DNA of 53,097 nt from Rhodocyclales bacterium (GCA_003105015.1 PQAF01000036.1:32717-85813), one strand, 5' to 3'. Positions 41,313-51,397 are shown, numbered from the stretch's first letter. The notes: generated by a model not told the origin, from the sequence alone. Numbers and translations are program-made.

Positions 41313-43202
41313 TCACGCCGCCAGGGCAAGCGCGTTGCCCGGCAGGAAGATCTGGCGCGCCACGCCGCGGTTGTCGCCGAGGTCGCTCAGCAGCTCCTTG
41401 ACGTCGAGGATCAGCACGATCTGCCCGTTCGCCAGGGTGGTGACGCCGGCCACGCCCTTCGGCCGGAAGCCTTCCAGCGACTTGATCACGGCGTCGTCGC
41501 GGCCGGCGAAGTTGTCGATCGCCAGGATGAAGCTGGTCTCGGCCGTCTGCATCAGCACGCCGTAGCCGGGCGTGCCCTCCTGCGGCCAGCCGATCAGGTA
41601 GCTGAGCGGATAGACCGGCAGCACTTCGCCGCGCACGACCATGGTGGCGCGGCCGCCGACCTCCTGGATCTCGCTCTGCACGATGGGCAGGATCTCGCGC
41701 ACCATCGACAGCGGCACGGCGAAGGGCTGTTCGCCGAGCTTGACGATCAGCACCGGCAGGATGGCCAGGGTCAGCGGCAGGGAGATGATGAAGGTGGTGC
41801 CCTTGCCCAGCTCCGACTTGATCTCGATGCTGCCGTTCAGCTTCTGGATGTTGGTGCGCACCACGTCCATGCCGACGCCGCGGCCGGAGACGTCGGAAAC
41901 CTTGGCGGCGGTCGAGAAGCCCGGCAGGAACACCAGGTTGAAGCTCTGGCGCTCGTCCATGGTGTTGGCCTCCTCGTTGCTGATGAGGCCCTTCTCCAGC
42001 GCCTTGGCACGCAGCCTTTCCGCGTTCATGCCGCGGCCGTCGTCGGCCACCAGGATGACGATGTGGTCGCCTTCCTGGCGCGCCTCCAGGCGCACCTCGG
42101 ATTTCTCCGGCTTGCCGGCGGCGAGCCGCTCGAGCGGCGATTCGATGCCGTGGTCGACGGCGTTGCGGATGAGGTGGATGATCGGATCGGACAGGTCCTC
42201 GATCATCGTCTTGTCGATCTCGGTCTCCTCGCCGGCCAGCACCAGCTCGACGTCCTTGCCGAGGTTGCGGGCGAGGTCGCGGGCGATGCGCGGGTATTTC
42301 TGGAACAGGCGGCCGATCGGCTGCATGCGCGTCTTCATCACCGCGTTCTGCAGGTCGGACACCAGCAGGTCGAGCTGGCCGACGGCGGCATCCAGCGCCT
42401 GCAGCGTCTCGGGGCCGGTCATGCCGCTGAGGATTTCCGTGCGCAGGCTGTTCAGGCGGTTCTTGGTCAGGCCGATCTCGCCGGACAGGTTGAGCACCTG
42501 GTCGAGGCGCGAGGTGTCGACGCGGATCGAGTTGTCGCGCGTCTTCTCGCTCTCGCGCCGGCCGGTCGGGCCGCTGTAGCCGGGCTTGTCGGAGGCGCGG
42601 CGGCCGATCGCCGCCTTGATGATCTCCTCGTCCGCCTTGGGCGGCTGCGGAATGCCCTTGCCGGCTTCCGCCGGCACCTCCGGCGCCTTGCCGGTCACCG
42701 CTTCATAGTAGGCATTCCAGTCGAGGGCGCCCGCCTCCGTGGTCTTCACGGCCGGGGCTTCCGCCTTCGCCGCGGGAACGGCCGGAACGGCCTGCGCACC
42801 TGCAGCCAGTTCGCCGGCGATGGCCTGCTTCAGGCTGGCGATCAGGCCGGCATCGGCCGCCTGCGGCTGCACGCCCTGCTCGAGGGAATGGAACATCTCG
42901 CGCACCGTACCCGTCGCCGCCATGATGACGTCCATGGCCTCGGCCGTGATCGCCAGCTCGCCGTTGCGCAGCTTGTCGAACAGGTTCTCGGTCAGGTGGC
43001 ACAGGGTGACCAGTTCGGTGGCGTTGAGGAAGCCGGCGCCGCCCTTGATGGTGTGGAAGCCGCGGAAGATGTCGTTGAGCAGGCCGCGGTCATGCGGGCT
43101 CTTCTCCAGGTCGACCAGCTTGTTGTCCACCCCGGACAGCAGGTCGGTGGCCTCGACCAGGAAATCCTGCAGCAGGTCTTCCATTCCCGAGAAGTCGCTC
43201 AT
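41313..43202 (-). CDS. cheA: CheA histidine kinase (flagellar-type system)
   Basis: This 629-residue kinase has P1/Hpt with phospho-His50 (GFHTIKGGAG) and a low-complexity Ala/Pro/Glu-rich linker without a clear P2 (about 110-220). P3 contains TSRLDQVLNLSGEIGLTKNR. The P4 ATPase has HLIRNAVDHGIESPLERLAA, VADDGRGMNAERLRAKALEK and GRGVGMDVVRTNIQKLNGS, followed by a P5 CheW-like domain. Unlike the CheA at 27.7-29.9 kb it has no MshEN-like motifs. It lies after cheZ with a REP palindrome between them. Confidence 0.97.
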   Translation of the reverse strand: MSDFSGMEDLLQDFLVEATDLLSGVDNKLVDLEKSPHDRGLLNDIFRGFHTIKGGAGFLNATELVTLCHLTENLFDKLRNGELAITAEAMDVIMAATGTVREMFHSLEQGVQPQAADAGLIASLKQAIAGELAAGAQAVPAVPAAKAEAPAVKTTEAGALDWNAYYEAVTGKAPEVPAEAGKGIPQPPKADEEIIKAAIGRRASDKPGYSGPTGRRESEKTRDNSIRVDTSRLDQVLNLSGEIGLTKNRLNSLRTEILSGMTGPETLQALDAAVGQLDLLVSDLQNAVMKTRMQPIGRLFQKYPRIARDLARNLGKDVELVLAGEETEIDKTMIEDLSDPIIHLIRNAVDHGIESPLERLAAGKPEKSEVRLEARQEGDHIVILVADDGRGMNAERLRAKALEKGLISNEEANTMDERQSFNLVFLPGFSTAAKVSDVSGRGVGMDVVRTNIQKLNGSIEIKSELGKGTTFIISLPLTLAILPVLIVKLGEQPFAVPLSMVREILPIVQSEIQEVGGRATMVVRGEVLPVYPLSYLIGWPQEGTPGYGVLMQTAETSFILAIDNFAGRDDAVIKSLEGFRPKGVAGVTTLANGQIVLILDVKELLSDLGDNRGVARQIFLPGNALALAA

Positions 43203-43223
43203 GATTCGCTCCGCTATGGCTGC

Positions 43224-43269
43224 GTAGGTCGGGCTTCAGCCCGACGCGTCGGCCTGAAGGCCGACCTAC
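43224..43269. repeat. REP-type palindrome between cheZ and cheA
   Basis: GTAGGTCGGGCTTCAGCCCG begins a 46-base element made of two small hairpins, GTCGGGCT/AGCCCGAC and GTCGGCCT/AGGCCGAC, enclosed by GTAGG/CCTAC. This is a widely dispersed proteobacterial palindrome type. It fills most of the 70-base cheZ-cheA gap and could stabilise upstream mRNA or reduce read-through. Confidence 0.85.
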
Positions 43270-43272
43270 AGG

Positions 43273-44130
43273 TTAAAAACCGAGGCTCTCCAGCAGGTCG
43301 TCCACCTGCTCCTGGTTGGCGACGACGTCGGCACGCCCTTCGGCATTCACCACCGGCCCGTTCATCAGACCTTCCGGCGCTTCCGCCTTCATTTCCTGCG
43401 GCATGGCCTCGATCAGCACCTGCAGCAGCTCGGATTCCATGCGCTGGGCCAGGTCGACGACCTTCTTGATGACCTGGCCGGTGAGGTCCTGGAAATCCTG
43501 CGCCATCATGATTTCCATGAGCTGGTCGTTGGTGGCGGCGGTCTGCTGCGGCACGTCGGCGAGATAGCTGCGCGTGTCGCCGGCCAGCGCCTTGAACTCG
43601 TCGACCGACAGGTCGCCGCCGAACAGGCGATCCCAGCGACCGGACAGCGCCGCCGCCTGCGCCTGCAGGCCGTCCTGGATCGGCCGGGCGACGTCGGTGG
43701 CGTTGAGCACGCGGCTGGCCGCCTGCTCGGTCATCTGGGCGACGTAGGCGAGGCGCTGGCGCGCGTCGGGAATCGCCTTCGCTGCCTCTTCCAGGGCATG
43801 GTTGTAGCCGAGCTCGCGCAGCGTGTCGTGCAACTGGCGCGTCATGTGCCCGATGCGCTGGAAAACATTGTCGCAGCTGTGGGGAGGCTCGCCGGCCTCC
43901 GCCGCGGGCGCCGCCTTGGCCGGCTGTGCCACCTGGCCGGCGACACTGTCGAACAGCGCCTCCAGTTCGGCCGAATCGCCTCCCGCTGCCGTGCCGCCGA
44001 CCACTTCGACATGCGGCTCCTTCGCCGGGGCGGGGGCCGGACGCGCAGGCGGCTGCCCAGCAATGCTGTCGAACAGCGCCTGGAGATCGTCGGAATCGCC
44101 GGAATCGTCGAACTTGAATCGCTTGGACAT
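43273..44130 (-). CDS. cheZ: CheZ, CheY-phosphate phosphatase with duplicated N-terminal peptide
   Basis: CheZ dephosphorylates CheY. The 285-residue protein has the catalytic segment MMAQDFQDLTGQVIKKVVDL (Asp and Gln of D-x3-Q) and the C-terminal CheY-binding tail QEQVDDLLESLGF. It is longer than E. coli CheZ. The extra N-terminus carries two similar peptides, DSDDLQALFDSIAGQ and DSAELEALFDSVAGQ, separated by a Pro/Ala-rich linker. They resemble the CheY-binding N-terminus of FliM (EIDALL type) and CheZ's own tail. It follows cheY. Confidence 0.95.
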   Translation of the reverse strand: MSKRFKFDDSGDSDDLQALFDSIAGQPPARPAPAPAKEPHVEVVGGTAAGGDSAELEALFDSVAGQVAQPAKAAPAAEAGEPPHSCDNVFQRIGHMTRQLHDTLRELGYNHALEEAAKAIPDARQRLAYVAQMTEQAASRVLNATDVARPIQDGLQAQAAALSGRWDRLFGGDLSVDEFKALAGDTRSYLADVPQQTAATNDQLMEIMMAQDFQDLTGQVIKKVVDLAQRMESELLQVLIEAMPQEMKAEAPEGLMNGPVVNAEGRADVVANQEQVDDLLESLGF

Positions 44131-44194
44131 TTTCTTCTCCCGTTGCGTCCTGTGCGAAGCGGCGCCCTCAGGCGGCTTCCTTTTGGCTGCGGCC

Positions 44195-44272
44195 GGCGCT
44201 ACGCGCCTTAACGTTCGCTGCGCTCACGTGAGCCTGCGCCGAAACGAGACGGCATGAATTGCGTTTCATGCC
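44195..44272. other. Hairpins in the cheY-cheZ gap
   Basis: GGCATGAA...TTCATGCC (44251-44272, 6-base loop) covers the cheY stop codon. A second small hairpin, GGCGC-TAC-GCGCC, is at 44195-44207. The 135-base gap has no open gene. Neither hairpin is followed by a T run on the minus strand, so they are more likely processing or attenuation structures than terminators. Confidence 0.45.
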
Positions 44273-44664
44273 GCCTCCTTTTCCAGTTTCTCGAAAATCT
44301 TGCTGAGTTTCTCGCTGAGCGTCGCCGCCGTGAACGGCTTGACGATGTAGCCGCTGGCGCCGGACTGGGCGGCGGCGACGATGTTCTCCTTCTTCGCCTC
44401 CGCGGTGATCATCAATACCGGCAGGTGCTTCAGCTGCGGATTGGCGCGGATCTGCTGCAGCAGCGTGAGGCCGTCCATGTTCGGCATGTTCCAGTCGGTG
44501 ACGACGAAGTCGAACGCCTCGCTGGTCAGCTTTCCCAGCGCGATGGCGCCATCCTCGGCCTCGTCGACATTGAGGAAGCCCAGCTCCTTGAGCAGGTTGC
44601 GCACGATGCGGCGCATGGTCGAGAAATCGTCAACGACGAGAAACTTCATTTTCATATCAGGCAT
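44266..44664 (-). CDS. cheY: CheY, flagellar-motor response regulator
   Basis: Phosphorylated CheY binds FliM to change motor rotation. The 132-residue protein is very close to E. coli Che[38 protein letters not shown] (phospho-Asp), [20 protein letters not shown] and [11 protein letters not shown]. The Trp after the phospho-Asp and the [12 protein letters not shown] helix mark the motor-binding type. It lies between cheV and cheZ. Confidence 0.97.
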   Translation of the reverse strand: MPDMKMKFLVVDDFSTMRRIVRNLLKELGFLNVDEAEDGAIALGKLTSEAFDFVVTDWNMPNMDGLTLLQQIRANPQLKHLPVLMITAEAKKENIVAAAQSGASGYIVKPFTAATLSEKLSKIFEKLEKEAA

Positions 44665-44676
44665 GGCTTTCTCCTA

Positions 44677-45657
44677 TCACTCCTTGCGTGCATGCGACTT
44701 GCTCAACAGCGGGCGCAGCGTGTCCGCCAGGATTTCGGCATCGAACTTGGCGACATAGGCATCCACGCCGACGCTCTTGCCCATGGCGCGGTTGGCTTCC
44801 GAGGACAGCGAGGAATGCATGACCACCGGGATGCCGTCGAAGCGAGGATCGCTCTTGATGTGACGGGTCAGCACGTAGCCGTCCATTTCCGGCATTTCGG
44901 CATCGACCAGGATGATGTCCAGTTCGTCCGCCACACTGCCGCCCGTCTGCTGGGCGTGGGAGGCCATGCCGGACAGGCGCGTCCAGGCCTCGAGGCCGTT
45001 GAGGGCGTGCTTGTGCCTGACGCCGAGCTGGTCCAGCACCTCGGCGATCTTCTTGCGTGCCACGGCGGAGTCGTCGACGAAGAAGATATGGTGTTCGATG
45101 TCGTCCTGCACCGGCGCCAGGCTGACCACCGGCGGCTCGCCGAAGGTCGAGGCCATGATCTGCTCGACGTCGAGGATCGACACCAGGCGGCCGGGCTGGC
45201 CCGCCCCGGAGTCGGGCGGCAGTTCGGTGATCGCCGTGATGAAGCTCTGGCTGGAGGACACCAGCCCCTCGGGGGCGCGCACCTTGTCCCACTCGACGCG
45301 GATGATGCGGTCGACGTCGTTCACCAGGAAACCCAGGGTGCGCTTGTTGTACTCGGTCACCATCATGGTGCCGCCCAGTTCCTGCGGCGCGCCGGCGAGG
45401 TTGAGCACCCGGCCCAGCGAGACGACCGGAATCACGTTGCCGCGCAGCGAGATCAGGCCTTCGACGCCGGAGGGCATGTTCGGCGAGCGGGTGATCATCG
45501 GCGTGCGCGTGACCTCGCGCACCTTGAAGACGTTGATGCCGAAGATCTCGCTGGTGCCGAGCGAGAACAGCAGGATCTCCATGCGGTTGGAGCCGGCCAG
45601 CCGGGTGCGCGCATCGACGCTTTCCAACAGTGAATTGTCTGCTCGATCCATCGCCAT
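44677..45657 (-). CDS. cheV: CheV-type adaptor (CheW domain plus receiver), copy 1
   Basis: CheV couples receptors to CheA and adapts through phosphorylation. The 326-residue protein has an N-terminal CheW domain (MEILLFSLGTSEIFGINVFK, VEGLISLRGNVIPVVSLGR) and a C-terminal receiver (FFVDDSAVARKKIAEVLDQL, ILVDAEMPEMDGYVLTR, VMHSSLSS). It follows the other cheV by 23 bases. The two share architecture and wording and are tandem paralogues. Confidence 0.95.
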   Translation of the reverse strand: MAMDRADNSLLESVDARTRLAGSNRMEILLFSLGTSEIFGINVFKVREVTRTPMITRSPNMPSGVEGLISLRGNVIPVVSLGRVLNLAGAPQELGGTMMVTEYNKRTLGFLVNDVDRIIRVEWDKVRAPEGLVSSSQSFITAITELPPDSGAGQPGRLVSILDVEQIMASTFGEPPVVSLAPVQDDIEHHIFFVDDSAVARKKIAEVLDQLGVRHKHALNGLEAWTRLSGMASHAQQTGGSVADELDIILVDAEMPEMDGYVLTRHIKSDPRFDGIPVVMHSSLSSEANRAMGKSVGVDAYVAKFDAEILADTLRPLLSKSHARKE

Positions 45658-45680
45658 GTCCTTGTCGTTCGTGCGGGCGC

Positions 45681-46646
45681 TCAGGCGGCCGCCTTGACGG
45701 AGGGCTGTTGCAGCAGCCGGGTGATCGACGCCGCCAGCTGCTGCGGCTCGAACTTCGAGACGTATTCGTCCACGCCCACCGACTTGCCCAGCTGCTGGTT
45801 GGACATGCCCGAGAGCGAGGAATGCATCAGCACCGGGATGCCGGCAAAGCGCGCATCGCTCTTGATCTGCTTGGTCAGCATGTAGCCGTCGGTCTCGGGC
45901 ATCTCGATGTCGGTGAGCACCAGGCTCACCACTTCACGTACCGGGCGGCCGGTGGCCTCGGCGTAGCCGGCGAGCTTCTGCAGCTCTTCCCACGCGCGCT
46001 TGCCGTTGATCGCGGCGAGGTACTTGACGCCCATCCGCTCCAGGGTCGCCTGCACCTGCTTGCGTGCCACCGAGGAGTCGTCGGCAAAGACGATCAGGGC
46101 ATCGCTGCGGCCGATCGGCTTGATGTCGCGGTAGAGAAGGTCGTCGTCGAAATGCGTCGTCTCCGAGAGGACCTTCTCGACGTCGAGCAGCATGACCAGG
46201 CGGCCGTCCTGCAATTCCGTGATGGCGGTCACCAGGCCGCCCATGCGCGCCGTCATCATTTCCGGGGGCACCTTCATCTGCGCCCAGTCCAGGCGCAGGA
46301 TGGTGTCGACCGCCTCGACCAGGAAACCCTGGGTGCGGCCGTTGTATTCGGTGACGATCATGATTTCGCGCGGCTGCTCGGTGGCGACATGGGCGTACTT
46401 GCCCAGATCCACCACCGGCACCAGGGCGCCGCGCAGGCTGACCATGCCCTCGACGGCATCCGGCATGTCGGGGGCGGCCGTGATCGGCGGGGTGCGCATC
46501 ACCTCCCGCACCTTGAACACGTTGATTCCAAAGGTTTCCCGCCTGCCGGTCCGGCTGTCGACGCCCAGCGAGAACAGCAGCAGTTCCAGCTTGTTGGTGC
46601 CGGCCAGCTTGGCCCGCGCATCGATGTTCTTCATCAGTTCCGACAT
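45681..46646 (-). CDS. cheV: CheV-type adaptor (CheW domain plus receiver), copy 2
   Basis: From ATG 46646 the product is 321 residues; ten further in-frame residues upstream are not family-like. The CheW domain contains LELLLFSLGVDSRTGRRETF, NVFKVREVMRTPPITAAPDM and VEGMVSLRGALVPVVDLGKY. The receiver contains VFADDSSVARKQVQATLERM, VLTDIEMPETDGYMLTKQIK and VLMHSSLSGMSN. A sigma-28 promoter lies 67 bases upstream, making this the head of the cheV-cheV-cheY-cheZ-cheA operon. Confidence 0.95.
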   Translation of the reverse strand: MSELMKNIDARAKLAGTNKLELLLFSLGVDSRTGRRETFGINVFKVREVMRTPPITAAPDMPDAVEGMVSLRGALVPVVDLGKYAHVATEQPREIMIVTEYNGRTQGFLVEAVDTILRLDWAQMKVPPEMMTARMGGLVTAITELQDGRLVMLLDVEKVLSETTHFDDDLLYRDIKPIGRSDALIVFADDSSVARKQVQATLERMGVKYLAAINGKRAWEELQKLAGYAEATGRPVREVVSLVLTDIEMPETDGYMLTKQIKSDARFAGIPVLMHSSLSGMSNQQLGKSVGVDEYVSKFEPQQLAASITRLLQQPSVKAAA

Positions 46647-46712
46647 TTTTTCTCCTTTTCGCGCGCCTGACCCCAATCCGAGCCAGGGGGCACTTACAGG
46701 CTGCTGGGTGAT

Positions 46713-46739
46713 TTATCGGCCGCCGGCGCCAGGACTTAA
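46713..46739 (-). promoter_or_regulatory. Sigma-28 promoter of the cheV-cheV-cheY-cheZ-cheA operon
   Basis: On the minus strand TTAAGTCC, an 11-base spacer and GCCGATAA give a perfect -10 box and a fair -35. It lies in the 106-base gap before cheV, just downstream of the MCP stop. This places the flagellar-type che genes in the FliA regulon. Confidence 0.85.
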
Positions 46740-46752
46740 GGCCCGTCTCCGC

Positions 46753-48372
46753 TCATAACCTGAAGCTCGACACCGCCTGGCGGGTGCTGGCAGCCAGTTT
46801 TTCGAGTTTTTTTGCCGTGCCGGCCGCTTCCTTCGTGGCAGCGCTGTTCTCCTCCGACATCTGGGCGATCTTCTCCACGCTGGCGGCAATCTCGTTGCTC
46901 GCCACGCTTTGCTCCCTCAGGGCATTGGAAATCTCGCTGACGGCCGCCTCCACCCTTTCGGCCCCCGCGCTGATCTCCTGCATCGACGCGCTGGCCTTCT
47001 GCGTCAGTCCGACGCCCTCCCCGACCCGGGAAACCGCCTGCTGCATGGTGCCGACCGCCGCCTGGGCGTTCGCCTGCACTTCCCCGATCATGGCGCCGAT
47101 CTCGCCGGTGGCCGCCGTGGTGCGCTCGGCCAGCTTCCTCACCTCGTCGGCCACCACGGCGAAGCCGCGCCCCTGTTCGCCGGCGCGCGCCGCCTCGATG
47201 GCGGCGTTGAGCGCCAGCAGGTTGGTCTGGTCGGCCACGTCCTTGATCACCTGCACGATGCCGGAGATCCGCTGCGAACTGTCCCCCATCGCCTGGATGG
47301 TCAGGGCCGCCTCGGCCATCGTCTCGGTGATCTTCTGCATCTCCGATGCGGTTTCCTGGATCACCCGGTTGCCGTTCTGCGATTCCTCGCCCGTGCTCGC
47401 CGTCACGCTGCGCGCCTCCCGCGCGCTGTCGGCGACATGGTTCACGGAAACGGTCATCTCTTCCACGGCCGCCGCCATCGAACTGGCCGCCTCCGACTGG
47501 TGCGCCGACGCGGCGGCCACCTGGGCCGAACTCGACGAGAGCTGCTCCGCCGCCGAAGCCACCCCCTCGGCGTTGGCCTTCAGGTCGGAAACCATCCGGC
47601 GCAGGCCGTCGCGCATGCCCGTCATCGACCGGAGGAGAACGCCCATCTCGTCGCGCCGGTCGTCGGGAATCGCAACGGCCAGGTTGCCGCCGGCGATCTC
47701 GCGGGCAATGTCCTGGGCCTGGACCAGCGGCTGTTGCACCGAGCGGCGGATCACCCAGACGGCGACGCCGAAGCCGGCCATCAGGCCGGCGAGGATCAGC
47801 ACGATGGTCGCATTGCGCATGCCGGCATAGGCCGCATCGCCCCGTTCGTATTCCCTCTTCGCAATGTCGAGTTGCACGGTCACCAGCTTGGCGAAGGACT
47901 CGGACACCGGATCGATGGACGTATACAGTTCGTAGGCCGCAAAGGTGGCGATCTCCGACGCGGCTGCGTCGCGCAGCAGCGCCTTCAGCTTGGCGACGGC
48001 CACGTCGGCAACCTGCATGCGCGGCTCGATCTCGTCCACCAGCGCCTTCTCCTCGTCGGCATGCGCCGCGGCCCGGAAGGCCTTCCAGTTGTCGGAGATC
48101 AGTTTCTCGGCGCGCTCGACGCTGCTCAATCCCTCCTGCGGGCTCATGCCGTTGTTGCGCACCTTGTGGGTGACATCGACGATGCTGACGGCGTATGCGT
48201 CGGCGATGTCCTTGATGCTGCGCAGCGGCACGACCCGGTCCTGATAGACCGTCTCGAGCCCGCCGACGGCGACCTTCATGCCGTAGAGTCCCAGGCCGCC
48301 GATCAGGGCGGACAGGCCGAGCAGCAGCCCGACCAGCAGATACAGCTTCGTTGCGATTTTCATTGCAGGCAT
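46753..48372 (-). CDS. Chemoreceptor (MCP) with four-helix-bundle periplasmic domain
   Basis: This 539-residue MCP may start at ATG 48372 or the ATG 9 bases later; AAGG elements precede both. It has a first helix ([20 protein letters not shown]), a periplasmic helical domain (about 33-185, with [20 protein letters not shown], a four-helix-bundle MCP pattern), a second helix, HAMP and a signalling domain with [20 protein letters not shown]. It ends [10 protein letters not shown] without a CheR pentapeptide. It lies directly upstream of the sigma-28 promoter of cheV. The ligand is unknown. Confidence 0.92.
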   Translation of the reverse strand: MPAMKIATKLYLLVGLLLGLSALIGGLGLYGMKVAVGGLETVYQDRVVPLRSIKDIADAYAVSIVDVTHKVRNNGMSPQEGLSSVERAEKLISDNWKAFRAAAHADEEKALVDEIEPRMQVADVAVAKLKALLRDAAASEIATFAAYELYTSIDPVSESFAKLVTVQLDIAKREYERGDAAYAGMRNATIVLILAGLMAGFGVAVWVIRRSVQQPLVQAQDIAREIAGGNLAVAIPDDRRDEMGVLLRSMTGMRDGLRRMVSDLKANAEGVASAAEQLSSSSAQVAAASAHQSEAASSMAAAVEEMTVSVNHVADSAREARSVTASTGEESQNGNRVIQETASEMQKITETMAEAALTIQAMGDSSQRISGIVQVIKDVADQTNLLALNAAIEAARAGEQGRGFAVVADEVRKLAERTTAATGEIGAMIGEVQANAQAAVGTMQQAVSRVGEGVGLTQKASASMQEISAGAERVEAAVSEISNALREQSVASNEIAASVEKIAQMSEENSAATKEAAGTAKKLEKLAASTRQAVSSFRL

Positions 48373-48437
48373 TCCTTTCCTTGCGGGTTCATGGCATGTG
48401 TCAGGCGCTTGCTGCGGTCGATGCGTCGGTTAACGCA

Positions 48438-49634
48438 TCAGGTGTGAAACCCCCGCACGGCCTGGCCCAGGTCGCGAGAGAGCGTTTCAAGTTCGACGGC
48501 TTGCCGGTTCACCCGGCTCGCCTCGGAGGCGTTCTCGCCGGCCATCCGGGCAATCTGCTCGACGTTCCGGGTGATGCCCTGGCTGGCGGCGGTCTGCTCC
48601 TCGACCGAACTCGTGATCGCCGCCATGCCGGCGCTGGTGCGGGCCACCGAGCTGCTGGCTTCCGACAGCACGATGGCGACGGTTTCCATGTTCTCCTGGC
48701 CGGCCCGGAGGGATTCCCGGCCGCGGCGGATCGCACCCTCGACGTCCGCCGATTTGCCTCCCAGGGCGTGCGTCACCGTGTCGATCTCGGCCGCCGCATG
48801 GGCGGATTTTTCGGCGAGCTTTCTGACTTCGTCGGCCACCACCGCGAAGCCGCGCCCCTGCTCGCCGGCGCGCGCCGCCTCGATGGCGGCGTTGAGCGCC
48901 AGCAGGTTGGTCTGGTCGGCGATGTCCTTCACCTGGCGCGTCATTTCCGTGATGGAGCGGGTGTCGCCGATGAAGGCGTCGACGTGGCGCTCGATGTCGG
49001 ACACTGCTTCCTCGATCAGATCGATCTCGCCGATCATGCTCGACAGGCTCTCGTTGCCCTCGCTGGTCTTGTCGCGGGCGGCGGCGGACAGCTCGCCGAC
49101 TTCCTGCGCGTTGCCGGCGACCTTCTGGACCAGTGCATTGACCTGGTCGACCGTGCTCACCACCGAAGACACGGCCGCACCCTGCTGCTGGGTGCTGTCG
49201 CTGATGCGGCGGGTCGCCTCGGCCAGGCTGACGGAGGCCTGCTCGAGCTGGCCCGCGCTGTCCTGGATGCGCTGGATGACGCCGCTGAGGGACTGCGCGA
49301 CGGCATTGAAGGCTTCGCCGATTTCGCGGTATTCGTCCTTCGACTGCAGATTCACCCGCACGGTGAGGTCGCCTGCCGCGATCTGCTTGCCCCCTTCGAC
49401 CACCTTGCGCACCGCCCCCAGCACGGAGACATAGGCCCCCAGCGACAGGTAGCCGGTGAGGGCCAGCCCGACCAGCGCCACGATCATGCGCGTGCTGCCG
49501 GGCGTAGTGTTGAAGAAAAGGTAGGCCACGACGATGCCGGCGGCAATGCCGGCCACGATGAATTTCGTGCGCAGGCGCAGGCTCTCCATGAAGGCGACGG
49601 AGGGTCGGATAAGTGCGGCGATGATGTCCTGCAT
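48438..49634 (-). CDS. Short membrane chemoreceptor without periplasmic domain
   Basis: This 398-residue MCP has two adjacent membrane helices ([17 protein letters not shown] and [20 protein letters not shown]) joined by about seven residues, so no periplasmic sensor. HAMP ([20 protein letters not shown]) and a signalling domain with [20 protein letters not shown] follow. It must sense a cytoplasmic or membrane signal, or pass signals from partners. A small hairpin (48420-48439) overlaps its stop codon. It is 56 bases from the next MCP upstream. Confidence 0.92.
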   Translation of the reverse strand: MQDIIAALIRPSVAFMESLRLRTKFIVAGIAAGIVVAYLFFNTTPGSTRMIVALVGLALTGYLSLGAYVSVLGAVRKVVEGGKQIAAGDLTVRVNLQSKDEYREIGEAFNAVAQSLSGVIQRIQDSAGQLEQASVSLAEATRRISDSTQQQGAAVSSVVSTVDQVNALVQKVAGNAQEVGELSAAARDKTSEGNESLSSMIGEIDLIEEAVSDIERHVDAFIGDTRSITEMTRQVKDIADQTNLLALNAAIEAARAGEQGRGFAVVADEVRKLAEKSAHAAAEIDTVTHALGGKSADVEGAIRRGRESLRAGQENMETVAIVLSEASSSVARTSAGMAAITSSVEEQTAASQGITRNVEQIARMAGENASEASRVNRQAVELETLSRDLGQAVRGFHT

Positions 49635-49664
49635 GATGCTCTCTCCCTTTTTTATTGGCGATTA

Positions 49665-49683
49665 GCCCGCCTCTGCGGCGGGC
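49665..49683. other. Stem-loop between two MCP genes
   Basis: GCCCGCC-TCTGC-GGCGGGC lies seven bases after the stop of the MCP at 49691 and before the ATG of the next MCP at 49634. On the transcribed strand it is followed by an A-rich stretch and no T run, so it is not a standard intrinsic terminator. It may stabilise the 3' end of the upstream message. Confidence 0.45.
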
Positions 49684-49690
49684 GCTGGCG

Positions 49691-51397
49691 TTATTCGGTG
49701 CGGTAGCCGAGGCGGAAGCCGCCCCAGTGGCGGCCCTGCACGTAGATCGGCACCGACAGGTCGTGCATGATCTCGCCGGTGTCGCGCCGGTAGGTCTGCA
49801 GCAGGAAGGCCTGCTCGTGCGTGACACAACGCTTGCCGACCGGATCGTCGAACAAGCGCTTGGTGCGGTTGCCGGCGAGATCCTTTTTTTCGTCTCCGGT
49901 CAGCGGCTGCGAGAAGCGCTTGTTGTGGGTCGGGCAGTAGCCGTTGACATCCATCGAGGCGGCATACACGATGGTCTTGTCGGAATCCAGGATGGGCTCC
50001 TGCACCGGCGGGAGCAGCCTGTCGCAGAGCGCATCGTATTTGGTGGTGTACTTCTGCGGCTTGGTGTTCGGGATCGGCACGTAGTCGCGGTCGAACAGGT
50101 CTTCCAGGCGAATCTGTCCCGACTTCACGAGCCCCTCCATCACGCGCCCAACTGCCTCGGCCCCCTTGCGCGCCACTTCCGGCATGCGGCCATGGATCGC
50201 CATGGCCTGCTGGCCGCGCTCGCCCAGCTTGAAGACATTGCCGACTTCCTTGAGGTTGAGGGCCAGGGTGTCGAGCTGGCCGGCCTCCACCAGGGTGCGG
50301 CCGGCGGTGGCATTGTTGTCCTCGGCCATCCTGAGGATGTCCTGCACGTGCCCGGTGATGTTCTGGCCGTTGGTGCTCTGCTGCTGGATGGCGCTGGCGA
50401 TGGCCTCGATCTTCTCCATCGTCTCCTGCGCGCCGGAGTTGATCTGCTGCAGCGATTCCGCCGCCTGGCGGGCCAGATCGGCGCCGGAGCGCGCCTGGGT
50501 GCTGCCCTGCTGGATGCTGCTGATCGCCGTCTGCGTCTCGCTCTGGATGGCGCCGATCATGGCGCCGATCTCGCCGGTGGCCGCCGTGGTGCGCTCGGCC
50601 AGCTTCCTCACCTCGTCGGCCACCACCGCGAAGCCGCGCCCCTGCTCGCCGGCGCGCGCCGCCTCGATGGCGGCGTTGAGCGCCAGCAGGTTGGTCTGGT
50701 CGGCGATGTCGTGGATCGTCCGCACGATGCCGGAAATGGCCTGCGAGCGCTCGCCCAGCGCCGCCACCACCTGCGCCGACTGCTCGACGGAGCGGGCAAT
50801 GCGCTCGATTTCAGCGGAGGCGCGATCGACGATCTCGGCGCCCTTCTTCGACAATTCCCGCGCCGACTGGGCGTTGGCGGCGGTCATTTCGGCGTTCTCC
50901 GCCACCTGGTTGATGCCGATGTTCATTTCCTCCATGGCGTGCATGGTGGCCTCGGCCGCCCCGCGCTGCTGGTCCGATCCGCCGGCGACCTTCTTCGCCT
51001 CGGCGATCAGGATCTCCGCGGTCTCCTCGACCTGCTTCGAGTTGAAGCAGACCTTGCCGATGATGCCCTGGAAGCTTTCCATCAGGTCGTTGAAGGCCCT
51101 GGCCGTCTCGACGGTGGCCGCGCTGCCTGCCAGCGGCGCGCGGCGCGACAGGTCGCCGTCGCCGCGGGTGGCCTGGATCGCACGGCGCAGGTCGGACAGC
51201 GGATCGAGCAGGCTTCGCCGCAAAAAGAGGAACGGCACCACGCAGGCCGCCAGGCCTGCCGCCGCATGGTAGAACGCCAGACCCCAGCCGAGCGGGGTTC
51301 CGGACAAATGCGTGGCCAGCATCGCGCCTCCCGAAACGAGAAGGCCGAGCAGGACAAAACCCATCATGATGCGAGCCGTCGTGCCAGTGTGATTCAT
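49691..51397 (-). CDS. Chemoreceptor with C-terminal cytoplasmic sensory domain
   Basis: This 568-residue MCP has two N-terminal helices with almost no periplasmic loop ([18 protein letters not shown] and [17 protein letters not shown]), HAMP and the signalling domain ([20 protein letters not shown]). An extra domain of about 175 residues follows at the C-terminus. It contains [40 protein letters not shown] and [19 protein letters not shown], which look like a Cache/PAS-type fold placed in the cytoplasm. The layout recurs in betaproteobacterial receptors; the ligand is unknown. A sigma-28-like site lies about 130 bases upstream. Confidence 0.9.
   Translation of the reverse strand: MNHTGTTARIMMGFVLLGLLVSGGAMLATHLSGTPLGWGLAFYHAAAGLAACVVPFLFLRRSLLDPLSDLRRAIQATRGDGDLSRRAPLAGSAATVETARAFNDLMESFQGIIGKVCFNSKQVEETAEILIAEAKKVAGGSDQQRGAAEATMHAMEEMNIGINQVAENAEMTAANAQSARELSKKGAEIVDRASAEIERIARSVEQSAQVVAALGERSQAISGIVRTIHDIADQTNLLALNAAIEAARAGEQGRGFAVVADEVRKLAERTTAATGEIGAMIGAIQSETQTAISSIQQGSTQARSGADLARQAAESLQQINSGAQETMEKIEAIASAIQQQSTNGQNITGHVQDILRMAEDNNATAGRTLVEAGQLDTLALNLKEVGNVFKLGERGQQAMAIHGRMPEVARKGAEAVGRVMEGLVKSGQIRLEDLFDRDYVPIPNTKPQKYTTKYDALCDRLLPPVQEPILDSDKTIVYAASMDVNGYCPTHNKRFSQPLTGDEKKDLAGNRTKRLFDDPVGKRCVTHEQAFLLQTYRRDTGEIMHDLSVPIYVQGRHWGGFRLGYRTE

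Noticed and set aside
44170..44190. Possible remnant of a duplicated cheY end (codons for KEAA plus stop in the cheY-cheZ gap)
   Set aside because: Only five codons match, which is too short to separate from chance in GC-rich DNA.
49665..49683. Intrinsic terminator between MCP genes
   Set aside because: The stem is good, but the transcribed strand is followed by an A-rich stretch and not a T run.
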